Assembly: GCA_020722005.1 (NCBI GenBank)
Contig: DYLP01000027.1
Coordinates: 252 to 33,373, forward strand
Origin: Melioribacter roseus
Lineage (GTDB): Bacteria; Bacteroidota; Ignavibacteria; Ignavibacteriales; Melioribacteraceae
Reading direction: 5' to 3'
Length of the DNA: 33,122 bases
Shown here piece after piece: positions 22,597 to 32,168 of the stretch. A program made the translations under genes and the position numbers. The first letter of the stretch is position 1. Every line of letters starts with the position of its first letter. Under the pieces are notes generated by a model. That model made no database searches. It was given only the letters and a program-made list of their open reading frames with translations, and was not told where the DNA came from.

Positions 22597-25569
22597 ATGA
22601 AATATAAAATAATATTATTATCTTTATTGACGTTTTGCCTCGCAACTGTAAAGGCACAGTCGCTAGATGAAATTCTTGATAGAGCAACAGAGCTTTACAA
22701 TCAAAAAAATTATACCGACTCGTATCGTTACTACTCGTTAATCATCCATTCAGATGAAGCAAACGACAGACTAAAAACGGTAGCATTATACTATGCCGGC
22801 GAAAGTTTAATAAACACTTCGGATTACACGGCGGCTGCTACTCAATTTGAAACTCTTATTTCCGATTACCCATTATCAAATTATCATGAAGTGTCACTTC
22901 TACGTCTTGGCGAAATCTACTATTATTCCCGAGCATATCGAAAATGCAGAGAACGACTTTTCAATTTCATCGAAAAGTATCCTGAAAGCAGTCATAAAGG
23001 TACTGCATATTACTGGCTTGCGGAATCATATGCGGCGGAAAATAAATTCTATGAAGCTGAAGAGTATTTCAACTTAAGCATATCGAATGCCGAAACTAAT
23101 AAATATCTCGTGAATGCCATCTATTCGCTGGGTACGGTCTACGAAAAATTGGGCGATTACCAGGAAGCCATTTCCAATTACGACGAACTATTGTCGTACT
23201 ACAATAATAGTGACCTTACTCCGATGGCACAGTTGCGTATCGGTATCTGCTATTTTAAGGTAGGCGATTATTCCACAGCCACTCTTGAATTGACCAATCC
23301 TATCCTCGGTAATTTAGGCGATCAATTGAAAGTTGAAAAAGATTATTATCTCTCCAATGCATTTATGGGATTGGGTGAATACAATAAAGCGGAAAAAATA
23401 TTGTCGAATTTAATTGCCACCGATATTTCGGAAGAGATGAAACGAAAAATTATTTACAACCTCGGATGGATAAAATTTCAAATCAAGGATTATAAGAGCG
23501 CCTATGAGATATTCAACAATTTAAATAAAACGGGCAATGATACTATTTCCGTTTACGCCTTGTTCTGGAGTGCCGAGTCTAAAAGATATATGAACGACAC
23601 AGAAGCAGCCGAACAGCTTTATCGAGAGTTTATCGAAAATTATCCTAATCATCCTCTGGCTTCAAAAGTAAACTTGAGTAAAGGTGCCTTGTTATTTGAA
23701 TTTGCAACTACCCAAAATGCCGAGTCAATATTAATTCATGCAGCAGCGTCAAACGACATCGATACTAAAAGCCGTGCACTAACTATGCTCGGCGAACTTA
23801 AGTTGAACGAAAAAAAATATAACGATGCAAGAAATTATTTCAGCGAGACATTGAGAATCAACGATAATTACAACGAACCATATAAACGCTCTAAACTGGG
23901 GAAAGGTGTTTCTGAATTCTATTTGAATAAATACCGTGAAGCCCTTGGCGACCTCATCTTTTTGTACAATAAATTTAGAGATTTTGAGAAAGACAAAGTA
24001 AACTTTTACATAGCCGAAACTTATATGTCTCTGGGTGATTACGAACAAGCTCTAAAACATTATAATCTTGTAGCAACCGACGATCGATTCTTGCATAAGC
24101 AGGTAATGTTAGGCAAAGCCTACGCTTATTTCAACAAAAAGGATTTTCCCAATTCCGTCTACTATTTTAATAACTATCTAAAAAAATACGGCAACGAAAA
24201 AATAAGTAGGGAAGTTAAACTGAGACTTGCCGATAGCTATTTCGGTATGAAAAATTTTACAAAAGCCAGTGAGATATATGAGGACTTATTCAAAAAAGAA
24301 AATGTAATTACAAATGCTCAAAATTATTACCAATATTGCCAGGCTCTCTATAAGGCAGGTAAAACAGCTCAAGCAATAATCGAATTTTCAAATCTGAAAA
24401 AATTATTTCCCCATTCAAATTATAACGACGACGCACAATATGTTATCGGCTGGATTTATTTCCAGCAGAACCAGTACGACTGGGCTGTCGATAGTTATTT
24501 AAGGCTTGTAAAAGAATATCCAAATTCAACACTAATTCCGATTGCTTATTATTCAATAGGCGACTCGTATTACAATATGGGACAGTACGACTCAGCACTG
24601 GTTTATTACAGCAAAGTGCTAAGTAAGTATCCGAATACGTCATACATTATCGACGCAGTCAATGGTATTCAATATGCTTACATTGCAAAAAACGAAATAG
24701 AGAAAGCCATAAAAGTAATCGATGATTTTATTAAACAATATCCAGATCAAAAATACAGCGACCAGTTTTATTTGAAGAAGGGCGACATTTATTACAGCAT
24801 AGGCGATTACAACAAAGCCATTAATGCGTACTACGACTTTATAAATAAATTCCAGAAGAGCAATATTTTAAAAAACGCATATTACTGGCTGGGTAAGAGC
24901 GCTGTTAATACAAAAAACGATCCTCTCGCCATCGACGCTTTCAATCAGGTGCTTAACTTATCGCTGACTTCGGACATTTCAATCTCGGCAGTTCTGGAAT
25001 TGTCGAATCTTTATTCAGCACGAAATCGATTCGACAAGGCTATCGAAATATTGAACAAAGTAATTACCAATGTTGGCGAGTCGAAAAGAATGCCGGAATT
25101 GCTTTTCACTCGAGCATTAATTGAAGCAAAGAGTAATTCACTGGATAAAGCATACCAGACATTTGAAAAGGTAATTAATAATTACGATGGTACGCTCTTT
25201 GCCGACAAAGCTAAAACTGAGGTTGCAAAGCTGGAACTGAAAAATAAAAGATACGAAAGCGCTATACCTCTATTAAAAGAGGTTGCGGAAAAACGATTAG
25301 ACGACATTGGGGCTGAAGCTCAATATTATCTTGGATTAATTTATATGGAGCAAGAACAGTTCAATGAGGCAATAACTGCTTTTGTCCGCGTGAGGTCTGT
25401 ATTTGCTGCTTATGACGAGTGGTTTACAAAATCTCTGTTACGACTGGGTGATTGCTATCTGAAATTAAACGATAAAAAATTAGCCAGAGAAATGTATAGA
25501 ACGGTTTTAAAAAGACACAATTCCGGAGAGTATGCTGACGAAGCAAATAAAAAATTGAAACTACTATGA
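22597..25569 (+). CDS. Giant secreted TPR protein
   Basis: The 990-residue product has a signal peptide (about 1-21, ending VKAQS) and is otherwise almost wholly TPR and TPR-like repeats, of the order of twenty or more. Units such as GDYQEAISNYDELLSYY and NQYDWAVDSYLRLVKEYPNS show the BamD/YbgF style with Pro-Asn-Ser turns. It is probably a periplasmic scaffold. Downstream are an outer-membrane barrel, a HU-SPOR protein and ExbB/ExbD/TonB, which suggests a large envelope complex powered by the proton gradient. It ends with an ATGA overlap on the barrel gene. The 186-base gap before it shows no other feature I can support. Confidence 0.88.
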   Translation: MKYKIILLSLLTFCLATVKAQSLDEILDRATELYNQKNYTDSYRYYSLIIHSDEANDRLKTVALYYAGESLINTSDYTAAATQFETLISDYPLSNYHEVSLLRLGEIYYYSRAYRKCRERLFNFIEKYPESSHKGTAYYWLAESYAAENKFYEAEEYFNLSISNAETNKYLVNAIYSLGTVYEKLGDYQEAISNYDELLSYYNNSDLTPMAQLRIGICYFKVGDYSTATLELTNPILGNLGDQLKVEKDYYLSNAFMGLGEYNKAEKILSNLIATDISEEMKRKIIYNLGWIKFQIKDYKSAYEIFNNLNKTGNDTISVYALFWSAESKRYMNDTEAAEQLYREFIENYPNHPLASKVNLSKGALLFEFATTQNAESILIHAAASNDIDTKSRALTMLGELKLNEKKYNDARNYFSETLRINDNYNEPYKRSKLGKGVSEFYLNKYREALGDLIFLYNKFRDFEKDKVNFYIAETYMSLGDYEQALKHYNLVATDDRFLHKQVMLGKAYAYFNKKDFPNSVYYFNNYLKKYGNEKISREVKLRLADSYFGMKNFTKASEIYEDLFKKENVITNAQNYYQYCQALYKAGKTAQAIIEFSNLKKLFPHSNYNDDAQYVIGWIYFQQNQYDWAVDSYLRLVKEYPNSTLIPIAYYSIGDSYYNMGQYDSALVYYSKVLSKYPNTSYIIDAVNGIQYAYIAKNEIEKAIKVIDDFIKQYPDQKYSDQFYLKKGDIYYSIGDYNKAINAYYDFINKFQKSNILKNAYYWLGKSAVNTKNDPLAIDAFNQVLNLSLTSDISISAVLELSNLYSARNRFDKAIEILNKVITNVGESKRMPELLFTRALIEAKSNSLDKAYQTFEKVINNYDGTLFADKAKTEVAKLELKNKRYESAIPLLKEVAEKRLDDIGAEAQYYLGLIYMEQEQFNEAITAFVRVRSVFAAYDEWFTKSLLRLGDCYLKLNDKKLAREMYRTVLKRHNSGEYADEANKKLKLL

Positions 25570-27146
25570 AACGTATTATCTTTTTATTATTTGTTATATC
25601 AACTTTTTTAATGGCTCAGGAAGAGCAAAAGAGTATCGAATTGCCAGACTTTGTAATTACCGGAAGTCAGTCAATTCAAATACCAAAAGCTGAAAAAGCT
25701 AAACCGGAATTAATCTCAATTATCACTAAAGATTTTCTGTTGCCGAATTATTCGCCTGAATTAATGCCAATACTCATTGAAACCGTCCCTGGTAAAATAG
25801 TACCCCAAATAAACACCAATAATTATTACATCGGAAGATTGAACGTAGGTTTGGGTTTTTATACTTATCCAACCGGTGCATTGAACTTATCGGCTCCTTT
25901 TGACAATTACTTGTTTGGGCTCGACGTTTGGGGTAAAAACATAAAAGAATATACTGACTATGCATATTATAATACTTCCGGTATTTCTCTGAAAAATGAT
26001 TTCTTCGTGAGTCCAAATTCAGATTTTCTACCAGGTACGTCTCTTAGACTCGGCGGATTATATGAACGATTTTCGTATAAATATTTCGGAGCCGTTACGC
26101 CAGATTCTTTAAGCAAAAACGATTTTATCAAATTCGACTTGAGCATTAAAAACAAGTTTATTCGAAATATTAATTTCGACTTTGATTTTAACGGACAACA
26201 ATTCAGGCATAATAATTACGACTTGGACGAAAAGTTATTTTCTGGCAAAGCTGAAATGTCTGTTAATTTTCCCCTTTTTTCTTTAGGTGGTAGCACCGTT
26301 TTAAAAAGACAACTGGCAGATCATACGAATCTAAATTACCGCGAAAATTTTTATTCCTTTACAGGTTTCATAAAATTATATTCTCTTTCCAACCTGATTT
26401 TGACAGGAGGAATAACATACGCTTCCGATGACGATAATTCTGGATTGTATCCGTTTGTGGCCTTGAACTACAAACTTAATGAAAGAATATCAGCATTTGC
26501 CGAATATAAACCGCAAGCAGAATTTATTGATCTTCACACACTTTACAAACAGAATCTATATTTAAAAAATATCTCCGCCAACAATATCTTTCTTAACAAC
26601 AAACTTGCATTCAAAGCTGGACTCAATTATGGAATCGAAAATATATTTACGGCAGGTCTATGGACGGAATTCAAGTCGTCAGATAATTTCTATTACTTTC
26701 TCGATATCGCACGAACTGGTTTTTATGATCTAATAACCGAAAACGATGTTAATACTTTTTCAGGCGGAGCCGAAATTATCTTAAAATCCAAGCTTCCAGG
26801 ATATATCAATCTTAAGGTGGGTTATTATAAAATTACTAATTCAGCCGATATGGAAATTCCATTCCAGCCCAAGCTAAAATTAAGCGCCACATACATCAAA
26901 GAAATTTTTGGCAATTTTAATATATTTTTATCCTATGTATTTATGAAAGGAGCTTTTACCGATATTGCCAATAATAATATTCTTCCCGATTATCATAATT
27001 TATCGATTAAGATAGATTACAAATTGTTTGATAATTTATATCTCTGGATGGATTTTCAAAACATCCTAAATAAAAGTAATTTTGTGTATCCGAATTATCG
27101 TGAAAAGCCGTTTGATTTGATCGGGGGTGCAACTTATAGATGGTAA
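25566..27146 (+). CDS. Outer-membrane beta-barrel protein, plug-less TonB-receptor-like
   Basis: The 526-residue product has a signal peptide (about 1-18, FLMAQ) and then IELPDFVITGS, which resembles the start of a TonB-dependent receptor N-terminal region. After that come alternating aromatic beta-strands to the very end, closing with GGATYRW, a C-terminal aromatic barrel signal. A normal plug domain of about 130 residues is not seen: only about 60 residues separate the TonB-box-like part from the barrel. It may be a porin-like channel with a Ton-linked tail. It is in an operon with ExbB/ExbD/TonB. Its substrate is unknown. Confidence 0.78.
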   Translation: MKRIIFLLFVISTFLMAQEEQKSIELPDFVITGSQSIQIPKAEKAKPELISIITKDFLLPNYSPELMPILIETVPGKIVPQINTNNYYIGRLNVGLGFYTYPTGALNLSAPFDNYLFGLDVWGKNIKEYTDYAYYNTSGISLKNDFFVSPNSDFLPGTSLRLGGLYERFSYKYFGAVTPDSLSKNDFIKFDLSIKNKFIRNINFDFDFNGQQFRHNNYDLDEKLFSGKAEMSVNFPLFSLGGSTVLKRQLADHTNLNYRENFYSFTGFIKLYSLSNLILTGGITYASDDDNSGLYPFVALNYKLNERISAFAEYKPQAEFIDLHTLYKQNLYLKNISANNIFLNNKLAFKAGLNYGIENIFTAGLWTEFKSSDNFYYFLDIARTGFYDLITENDVNTFSGGAEIILKSKLPGYINLKVGYYKITNSADMEIPFQPKLKLSATYIKEIFGNFNIFLSYVFMKGAFTDIANNNILPDYHNLSIKIDYKLFDNLYLWMDFQNILNKSNFVYPNYREKPFDLIGGATYRW

Positions 27147-27159
27147 GAACGAATTTATT

Positions 27160-29199
27160 ATGACAATTGACGAACTGAAAAAGAAAATATCTGCTTTGCT
27201 TGGTATTTCCTCGAGTGAAAGAGAACTTGCTTTTACGATTTTTGTAAAAAAACTTGCTGAGCAACTCGCACCCGGATTAACGATTAAAATACCCAGTCTG
27301 GGATTCTTCCAACTGAAGAATAATGAAACGAGCGATAAATTTGAGGAGATTCTGTTCTCTCCATTGAGAGAAAGTATTTCAGATAAAATTATATTCCTTA
27401 CTATCGATATCCCTCTGGATTTCTACGATGAATCTAACGAGGAAAAGGAAACATTCAGCATTGGTGTAGGCAAACCAATAATTCCAATTGGAGAAAATGC
27501 AGGACAGGATGCCGATGCTTCGTATATCGTATTCAAAAAATTAATAGGAGAACGCATCAACGATCTTCTTTCTGAATCGGAACGTATACCTGATATAAAT
27601 ATTTGGGACGAATACTACAAAAGCGAAATATCTGGTACAAAAAGCGATATCAAAACTGAATTATTGGAACTTACCGCCGACCTCAATTTTAATGAAGAAC
27701 AGTTTACTCATGAAGTCGTTAATAATATTATCGATGATAAAGTTGAGGATACCAACGCGGAAATTTTCGAAAATAGCGATTTGACTCCTAGCCAGTTGCT
27801 GGAAGACTATGATTCATTTAACGATTCAGAAAATAATAGTTCGACTAAAAGCAACGATGATGAAGAAGATGTGTCCGGTCTGGAATATCTGTTCGAAAAT
27901 TTAAATACTGAAATGGCTGAAGGAAATGTTGAACCAGAAGGAGAACTGCAAATAAGTCGAAACGACAAAATTTATGATACTACTAAAAACTCGGAAGCAG
28001 AATTGAGGGAGGACGAAAAAAAACAGATTGATGAGAATATAGAGCTGAATAAAATAGTCGATAATCAGCTGGAAGATGGAGACGAGGGAATAAATCCAGA
28101 AGATGAAAAAGAAAAAGAGGAAGAAGCCCACGAAGAGCAAGAACCGAAGAATACATTAGAAATTCAGCCTACGGAAAATGACGACAAAGATTTTACTACG
28201 GAAATAGAAATTGAATTGGGTAAACATCGTTATAAAAATGTGGAAGAAGAACGAATTGAAACTGGAGATAGCGAGGATATACTTGATGTAGAGGTCGATG
28301 AAGATGAGGAAGAATTTCTCGGACTTAGAAAAAAAATTCAGGAAACTACAGAATGGAACTGGGGAGATGAACTAAAAGACGAATTGGAAAATTACGACGA
28401 CTCTAAATTTGATGAGGAAATGGAAGATTTGAAAGAGGAAGATATCCTGAAGTCGACTCGGCCTGTATCTGAGAATCTGTTTAAAAAACTCGAAACAACA
28501 ATCAAGGAGGAACTGAAGGAAGAAAAAGTTTCTACTAAGTACGAATTTATTGAACAAAAAGAAGAAAGTTACGAAAGCACTTCGACTAACGATGCGTATG
28601 ATCAAGAGCAGGAAATTGAGGAGGGAGAGAAACATGGATATTTTAAATATGGAATGCTTGGTTTGTTTATTTTGATAATGTTTCTCGGTGTGGTTTATTT
28701 ATATTTTCAGGGCAAGGAGGAACCAAATCTGGAAATACCTGTCGAACAACAAAGCGCTTCGGTTACACAAAGTAAGGATGAAAATGAAATTGCATCACTT
28801 GAAAAAGAACAGAACAAAAATATTAGCGATGATATTCTCAGCGTAATTGAGGATGATTTTCCGCGTGTTGCAAAACTCGAAGACAAAACGCACAAAACAA
28901 CAGGCACACCACCAAAACTAACCTTGGAAGATGGTGCTTTATATATAAATCCTGAAAATGATATCCATGTATATAAGACTATTTTCTCGGATGGCTCAAA
29001 GTATTATGTTCAGACTTCATCCTGGAGGAACGAATCGAAAGCAATAGACGAAGTAGGTAATTGGAAGCGCAAAGGATACAGTTCCTTTATCATGAAAGTA
29101 AACATTCCAGAAAAGGGAGGATTGTGGTTTCGGGTGCGTGTTGGTCCTTTTAATAGTGAAAACGAGGCACGTAAATTTTACGAGCAAAATTTTCAATAA
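27160..29199 (+). CDS. HU-like domain, transmembrane, SPOR-domain protein
   Basis: From ATG 27160 the product has 679 residues. The first about 80 residues (TIDELKKKISALLGISSSERE, then KIPSLGFFQLKN) resemble a HU/IHF or CCDC81-HU DNA-binding fold. A very long Asp/Glu-rich disordered stretch follows (about 160-490), then one membrane helix near 493-517 and a periplasmic SPOR domain (about 610-679, YYVQTSSWRNESKAIDEVGNW and FRVRVGPFNSENEARKFYEQ). SPOR domains bind denuded peptidoglycan at division sites. The chain could thus link DNA or a cytosolic partner to the cell wall. A GTG at 27127 overlaps the barrel gene and is less likely. DNA binding is inference only. Confidence 0.8.
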   Translation: MTIDELKKKISALLGISSSERELAFTIFVKKLAEQLAPGLTIKIPSLGFFQLKNNETSDKFEEILFSPLRESISDKIIFLTIDIPLDFYDESNEEKETFSIGVGKPIIPIGENAGQDADASYIVFKKLIGERINDLLSESERIPDINIWDEYYKSEISGTKSDIKTELLELTADLNFNEEQFTHEVVNNIIDDKVEDTNAEIFENSDLTPSQLLEDYDSFNDSENNSSTKSNDDEEDVSGLEYLFENLNTEMAEGNVEPEGELQISRNDKIYDTTKNSEAELREDEKKQIDENIELNKIVDNQLEDGDEGINPEDEKEKEEEAHEEQEPKNTLEIQPTENDDKDFTTEIEIELGKHRYKNVEEERIETGDSEDILDVEVDEDEEEFLGLRKKIQETTEWNWGDELKDELENYDDSKFDEEMEDLKEEDILKSTRPVSENLFKKLETTIKEELKEEKVSTKYEFIEQKEESYESTSTNDAYDQEQEIEEGEKHGYFKYGMLGLFILIMFLGVVYLYFQGKEEPNLEIPVEQQSASVTQSKDENEIASLEKEQNKNISDDILSVIEDDFPRVAKLEDKTHKTTGTPPKLTLEDGALYINPENDIHVYKTIFSDGSKYYVQTSSWRNESKAIDEVGNWKRKGYSSFIMKVNIPEKGGLWFRVRVGPFNSENEARKFYEQNFQ

Positions 29200-29216
29200 T
29201 ATAACGGAAGGAAATT

Positions 29217-29867
29217 ATGGATTTACTCTCAATTTTTCTAAAAGGTGGCTGGATAATGTATCTAATTCTGGCTTGCTCGTTGATTGCTGTTGCAATTATA
29301 ATTGAAAAATTTATCGTCCTTAAAAAAGCTAAAGTTAATGTCCCGGCATTCTTGGTCAGAATAAGGACAATGTTAAAAAAGAAAGATATTGACGGTGCAA
29401 TTGCAATTTGTATTGCCGAAAGAACACCGGTATCGAATATCGTCAAAAAAGGATTAAAAAAATACAAGCACGGTCATCAACGCGTAGTTGAAGCAATCGA
29501 AAGCGCCGGTAGACAGGAGATAGCCAAACTCGAAAAAGGTTTGCCGATATTGGCATCGATATCGGGTATCGCGCCTTTACTTGGATTTTTGGGAACGGTA
29601 ACAGGTATGATTGCAGCATTTATGAAGATTCAAGAATTGCAGGGCTCGGCTAATCCTGCCGACCTTGCAGGCGGAATCTGGGAAGCGTTAATCACAACAG
29701 CATTTGGCCTTATTGTGGGTATTCCGGCGCTCTTTTTTTATAACTATTTTACCAGCGCCATAAACAAATTAGTAATGGATATAGAACTCATTACAACCGA
29801 CGTCATCGATATTCTCGAAGATTCTGGAAAAGGAATTGTTGATGACGAGGAGGAAATTAATCTCTGA
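29217..29867 (+). CDS. exbB: MotA/TolQ/ExbB proton channel protein
   Basis: The 216-residue inner-membrane protein has three hydrophobic segments: about 12-30 (GWIMYLILACSLIAVAIII), about 110-135 (ISGIAPLLGFLGTVTGMIAAF) and about 155-178. The motif GLPILASISGIAPLLGFLGTVTGM is the family signature. Together with ExbD it forms the proton-driven motor that energises TonB. AAGGAA lies before the ATG. It could be a TolQ, but the partner gene at 30276 is TonB-like. Confidence 0.95.
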   Translation: MDLLSIFLKGGWIMYLILACSLIAVAIIIEKFIVLKKAKVNVPAFLVRIRTMLKKKDIDGAIAICIAERTPVSNIVKKGLKKYKHGHQRVVEAIESAGRQEIAKLEKGLPILASISGIAPLLGFLGTVTGMIAAFMKIQELQGSANPADLAGGIWEALITTAFGLIVGIPALFFYNYFTSAINKLVMDIELITTDVIDILEDSGKGIVDDEEEINL

Positions 29868-29875
29868 GGTTAACC

Positions 29876-30283
29876 ATGAAATTCGAAACCAATAATAAAC
29901 CGTTGAGTATATTTGCCTATTCATCGCTTACAGATATTGTTATGCTTCTGTTGATATTCTTCCTGCTGACCTCACAATTCGTTATTCAAACCGGTGTGAA
30001 AATTAAATTGCCATCAGCAAAGAATAACGAACAGGTAGCTCCAGCCAAATTAATTGTTACCATTACCGAAGGTAATCAAATATTTCTTGGCAGCGAAGAA
30101 ATTACGATTGAAAGAATTGCTGGTCGCCTCGATATTCTGCGAAGACAAACTAATGAAAGTAATCTTATTATAAGAGCCGATAAATCAGTAAATATTGACA
30201 TTATTATTAAAATAATCGATGCAGCTAAAGGTGTGGGCATCGATAAGTTTACAATCGAGACAGAGAAAGCAGAATATGAATGA
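29876..30283 (+). CDS. exbD: ExbD/TolR family protein
   Basis: The 135-residue product has one N-terminal membrane helix (about 18-37, TDIVMLLLIFFLLTSQFV) with Asp19 in the place of the conserved proton-binding aspartate. A periplasmic domain follows (VTITEGNQIFLGSEEITIE and LIIRADKSVNIDIIIKIIDAAKGVGI). It is the ExbB partner. The next gene begins inside its last codons (TATGAATGA overlap). Confidence 0.95.
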   Translation: MKFETNNKPLSIFAYSSLTDIVMLLLIFFLLTSQFVIQTGVKIKLPSAKNNEQVAPAKLIVTITEGNQIFLGSEEITIERIAGRLDILRRQTNESNLIIRADKSVNIDIIIKIIDAAKGVGIDKFTIETEKAEYE

Positions 30284-30950
30284 CAACATAAGGAAAAATT
30301 CTTATTTAGCTTCCTTTTTGATACATCTCGTAATTATTGCTCTCTTTGCTTTTATTCATTTGCCTGTAAATTTGGGAGAGGAAGATTTTGTTACAGTTGG
30401 GTTCGGTACGGGTACTTTTGCAGGCAGCAGAGGTGCGGTTACGAAAAATGAAGTAAAAGAGGAACCCAAAAAACAAAAGGAAGAAACGAAAAAGGAAGAA
30501 AAAAAAGTCGAGTTGCCCCCGGCTCGCGCTGAAGATACGGATAATATTGTTACTAAAACGGAAAAGAAGAAAGAAGAAACAAAGAAAGAAATTGATAAGA
30601 ATCGTAAAGGTATTGAAGAAAATAAATTCAGTGGAACCGAAGCGACTGGCGAAGGATTCGGTGGCTTCGGTTTCGAACTCGACTTCGGCGGTAAAGGAAT
30701 AAGAAAAATCTACAGCTACATACTACCGGAATATCCGGAAGGTGTTTCCAAAGAAATCGACGTAAAATTAAAATTCACTATTCTGCCAGACGGTACTGTT
30801 GGGAAAATTATTCCTCTTATAAAAGCCGATGCTAAACTCGAAATGGCAGCAATCAATTCCCTTCGTCAGTGGCGTTTTGAACCCCTGCCACAGAATGCAA
30901 AACAAACAGAACAAACGGCTATTATTACATTTCCTTACCGATTGCAGTAG
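30276..30950 (+). CDS. tonB: TonB-like energy transducer
   Basis: From ATG 30276 the product has 224 residues: a membrane helix at about 12-29 (LASFLIHLVIIALFAFIHLP), a Lys/Glu-rich spacer (about 60-115) and a C-terminal TonB domain (about 145-224) with PEYPEGVSKEIDVKLKFTI, then LPDGTVGKIIPL and AINSLRQWRFEPLP. This matches the beta-alpha-beta TonB core with the conserved QWRFxP end. The start at 30219 lies within exbD in another frame and is rejected. The 3' end overlaps a minus-strand gene by 26 bases. Confidence 0.92.
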   Translation: MNDNIRKNSYLASFLIHLVIIALFAFIHLPVNLGEEDFVTVGFGTGTFAGSRGAVTKNEVKEEPKKQKEETKKEEKKVELPPARAEDTDNIVTKTEKKKEETKKEIDKNRKGIEENKFSGTEATGEGFGGFGFELDFGGKGIRKIYSYILPEYPEGVSKEIDVKLKFTILPDGTVGKIIPLIKADAKLEMAAINSLRQWRFEPLPQNAKQTEQTAIITFPYRLQ

Positions 30951-31221
30951 TCTTATGACCGTAATAAAACCGGTAAAAAAAGAATTCTCCGATACTTAAT
31001 AAAATTAATGAAATTGTATCGCTATTTAATTCCAGACTAATCCCCTCACTATTAAAAAATATTTTAACGATGCTACTCGATATCGACCAGCCGACTGTAA
31101 ATAATATGATTATTAACGCTACATTCAGAAAAGCTGAACCGAGAGATTCCTCCTGATATTTCATTACGAAAATATAAACTACGAAAATTAAATGAAGTGT
31201 CATCAGTAATGCAGCTATCAT
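30925..31221 (-). CDS. Small membrane protein
   Basis: The 98-residue product is mainly hydrophobic, with about three helices (LLMTLHLIFVVYIFVM, LNVALIIILFTVGWSISS, ISLILLSIGEFFFYRFYY). No family is recognised. It starts with a four-base overlap (ATGA type) on the next upstream gene, so it is translated with it. Its end overlaps tonB tail-to-tail by 26 bases, so transcripts of the two genes are partly antisense. Confidence 0.65.
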   Translation of the reverse strand: MIAALLMTLHLIFVVYIFVMKYQEESLGSAFLNVALIIILFTVGWSISSSIVKIFFNSEGISLELNSDTISLILLSIGEFFFYRFYYGHKTTAIGKEM

Positions 31222-31727
31222 TCTTCTATATTCCCCATTCTATTGTTGATTATTTGAGCTCCGGCAAGTCCGCCGATAGCTCCGAACAATGTATTTATTA
31301 CAAAGTTATTTATAAGAACTGAAATAGTATAAAGAAATGAGAAGCCTGTTGTTACTATATCATTGCGTAAATTTTGAAACATCCGGGTTATCTTTTCTCG
31401 TATATCTTCACTCACAGGAAAAGAATTGATCATTTTCTGAAATTCAGGAAACGAAGCTACTATATCGTTGCTACGTGTAATGAATGTAATTATTAAGTCG
31501 AAAACTGAGCCGAAAATGGCAGCAAAAACTCCAGTCATTACTCCGATTAGAAATCCCCTCGAAGCCGGTACCCTACTCCTATCTTTGGTGGATTTTCTGT
31601 CAAGAACGAGCGCTAAATAAGCTGCAAGTGGAATAATAATACAGCAGGTCAATCCTTTTGCAAGAGGAACTATCGAAAGCACTCCCGCACCGAATCCGCT
31701 CACTATGGCAGGTAAATATTTTCTCAT
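31218..31727 (-). CDS. Membrane protein, DUF4199-like
   Basis: The 169-residue product has four hydrophobic segments, with glycine-rich pieces (GFGAGVLSIVPL, FLIGVMTGVFAAIFGSVFDL, NTLFGAIGGLAGAQII). This layout resembles DUF4199-type membrane proteins of Bacteroidetes and relatives, but I am not certain. It overlaps the genes on both sides by four bases and so belongs to one operon with the DUF2085 protein. Function unknown. Confidence 0.65.
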   Translation of the reverse strand: MRKYLPAIVSGFGAGVLSIVPLAKGLTCCIIIPLAAYLALVLDRKSTKDRSRVPASRGFLIGVMTGVFAAIFGSVFDLIITFITRSNDIVASFPEFQKMINSFPVSEDIREKITRMFQNLRNDIVTTGFSFLYTISVLINNFVINTLFGAIGGLAGAQIINNRMGNIEE

Positions 31728-32167
31728 TTATCTCTGTTTTTATTTAGTGAACTGTAAAAATATAAAAATATTATCGAACCGAAAAGAAAGCCTGTAATTA
31801 CCGCCGCAGTTCTGGAGTATGCTTTTATGCCAAGTAATACAAGTAACCAGTCAATTAGAATTGGGAGAGATAAAATATATAACAGTTTATTGGATTTTAT
31901 ATAGATCTTCCCGTATAAGAGAGTTGAAAACGAGGAGATTAAAGCCCCAGCATAAATCCCGCTGCATCGCGCACATACCAGCATCGAATGACCATCTATT
32001 ATTATTGTCCTTTCCGGATTTTGATGGCATACAACAGAAAATGTTTTTTTTATAAAAGGCAGCAAATACAAATAATCGGGTAAATTAAAAAGCCAAAATT
32101 CCGATAATATTAAGAGAAACCAGATGGATAGACTGAGGAATAATATTAATCGGTAGACTAATTTCAC
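31724..32167 (-). CDS. DUF2085 membrane protein
   Basis: The 147-residue product shows the DUF2085 signature: CHQNPERT (47-54), then CARCSGIY (65-72) in the first loop, between membrane helices at about 7-25, 73-90, 95-115 and 120-138. The paired Cys/His residues could bind metal or haem, but the role of the family is unknown. Two bases separate its start from the NHL gene stop, and its end overlaps the next gene. Confidence 0.85.
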   Translation of the reverse strand: MKLVYRLILFLSLSIWFLLILSEFWLFNLPDYLYLLPFIKKTFSVVCHQNPERTIIIDGHSMLVCARCSGIYAGALISSFSTLLYGKIYIKSNKLLYILSLPILIDWLLVLLGIKAYSRTAAVITGFLFGSIIFLYFYSSLNKNRDK

Positions 32168-32168
32168 G

